Shown here in pieces: positions 63,785 to 64,000 of a stretch of 64,000 nt of DNA (its first letter is position 1; every line of letters starts with the position of its first letter). The DNA comes from Porphyromonas gingivalis ATCC 33277 (GTDB lineage: Bacteria > Bacteroidota > Bacteroidia > Bacteroidales > Porphyromonadaceae). The position numbers and the translations under genes were made by a program. A model generated the notes under the pieces. The model did not search any database, had not been told where the DNA came from, and worked only from the letters and a program-made list of their open reading frames with translations. The stretch lies in contig NC_010729.1 of assembly GCF_000010505.1 (NCBI RefSeq), positions 1-64,000 of the forward strand. Direction: 5' to 3'.

Positions 63785-64000
63785 TCAGGGTATATAAAAC
63801 AGAGCGAACTCCACTTTTCGTCGTTTGACAAGACCTCTGAGGACTTTGCCCTTGTATCGGCAGAAAGAGACAAATTCGCGGTAGAAATTCCTGTTGCCCG
63901 ACTCTATCTTCCGCAGCAATCGGCTTTTGGGGTGTTTACCATATCCCAGCAACCTGCCCGTTCCAACGTTGTAGGACAGAACGGCAAGCAGCAGGGCATC
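63785..64000 (-). CDS. Conjugative-transposon lysozyme-like protein, 3' part
   Basis: The last 71 codons and stop enter from the right edge. They read ALLLAVLSYNVGTGRLLGYG, then SRLLRKIESGNRNFYREFVS and CRYKGKVLRGLVKRR, ending FALFYIP. Phage-type lysozymes with this ending are encoded next to traQ in CTnDOT-like elements, where they open the cell wall for the transfer channel. The 5' end lies beyond 64000. It is convergent with the cargo operon. I cannot verify the active site. Confidence 0.75.
   Translation of the reverse strand, partial: DALLLAVLSYNVGTGRLLGYGKHPKSRLLRKIESGNRNFYREFVSFCRYKGKVLRGLVKRRKVEFALFYIP

Overview
The window looks like the dnaA end of a Porphyromonas gingivalis chromosome. 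The evidence is the linked type IX secretion genes porU and porV, the surface hexosaminidase nahA, a 1338-bp IS5-family element matching what I remember of IS1126/ISPg1, and Bacteroidetes-type promoters (TTTG / about 19 bp / TAnnTTTG). The gene order and a conjugative transposon after ychF fit strain ATCC 33277 best. The strain call is from memory, not from a database search.

Layout. 1-6473: dnaA, a WbpD-like N-acetyltransferase, an acyltransferase, a sirtuin, a membrane phosphoesterase and a MATE exporter. 6565-7380: two tRNA-Asn genes and the first copy of a dispersed palindromic element. 7400-22293: clpC, a GH3/serine-hydrolase fusion, a PLP enzyme paired with a ComB-like phosphatase, a sigma-54 two-component pair followed by an outer-membrane protein gene, a MarR regulator, and dusB. 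22290-24951: a SulP transporter and a long gap with 22-bp tandem repeats. 24952-32216: rex, an FAH-family hydrolase, porU, porV, ispF and a TrmH-family methylase. 32217-36141: a scarred stretch with an orphan ORF fragment, tRNA-Gln, cdd, an intact IS1126-like element with its 5-bp target duplication, repeat copy 2 and a doubly damaged outer-membrane pseudogene. 36142-45378: a GH2 beta-mannosidase, rmuC, trxA, dnaE and rplS, with two IS5-type ends just upstream of rmuC and dnaE. 45379-46616: a decayed IS1380-type transposase. 46617-57496: glyA, nahA, repeat copy 3, htpG, cdsA, ftsH and ychF.

57755-64000: a broken IS3-type orfA sits beside a 13-bp TTTTCNNNNAAAA site at 57962-57974. That sequence is the integration motif I recall for the P. 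gingivalis conjugative transposon CTnPg1. From there rightward the genes are conjugative-transposon genes: small ORFs, a DUF1896-like protein, ArdA-like antirestriction, PcfJ-like, and a lysozyme gene entering from the right edge. Between the PcfJ module and the lysozyme gene lies an AT-rich two-gene cargo operon. It encodes a protein with a nucleoside-deoxyribosyltransferase/TIR-like N-terminus and a TRAFs-binding (DUF4071-like) C-terminus, coupled with a one-base gap to a ThsB-like TIR protein. This is the best candidate for an undescribed system, probably an anti-phage or inter-element defence unit related to Thoeris.

How the genes work together. PorU and PorV form the outer-membrane end of type IX secretion that releases and anchors gingipains and other CTD proteins. 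NahA, the GH3 fusion and the beta-mannosidase are exported glycosidases. Rex, the two-component pair and MarR are local regulators. The replication and housekeeping genes (dnaA, dnaE, rmuC, trxA, rplS, glyA, htpG, ftsH, ychF) are interleaved with insertion-sequence debris in the gaps.
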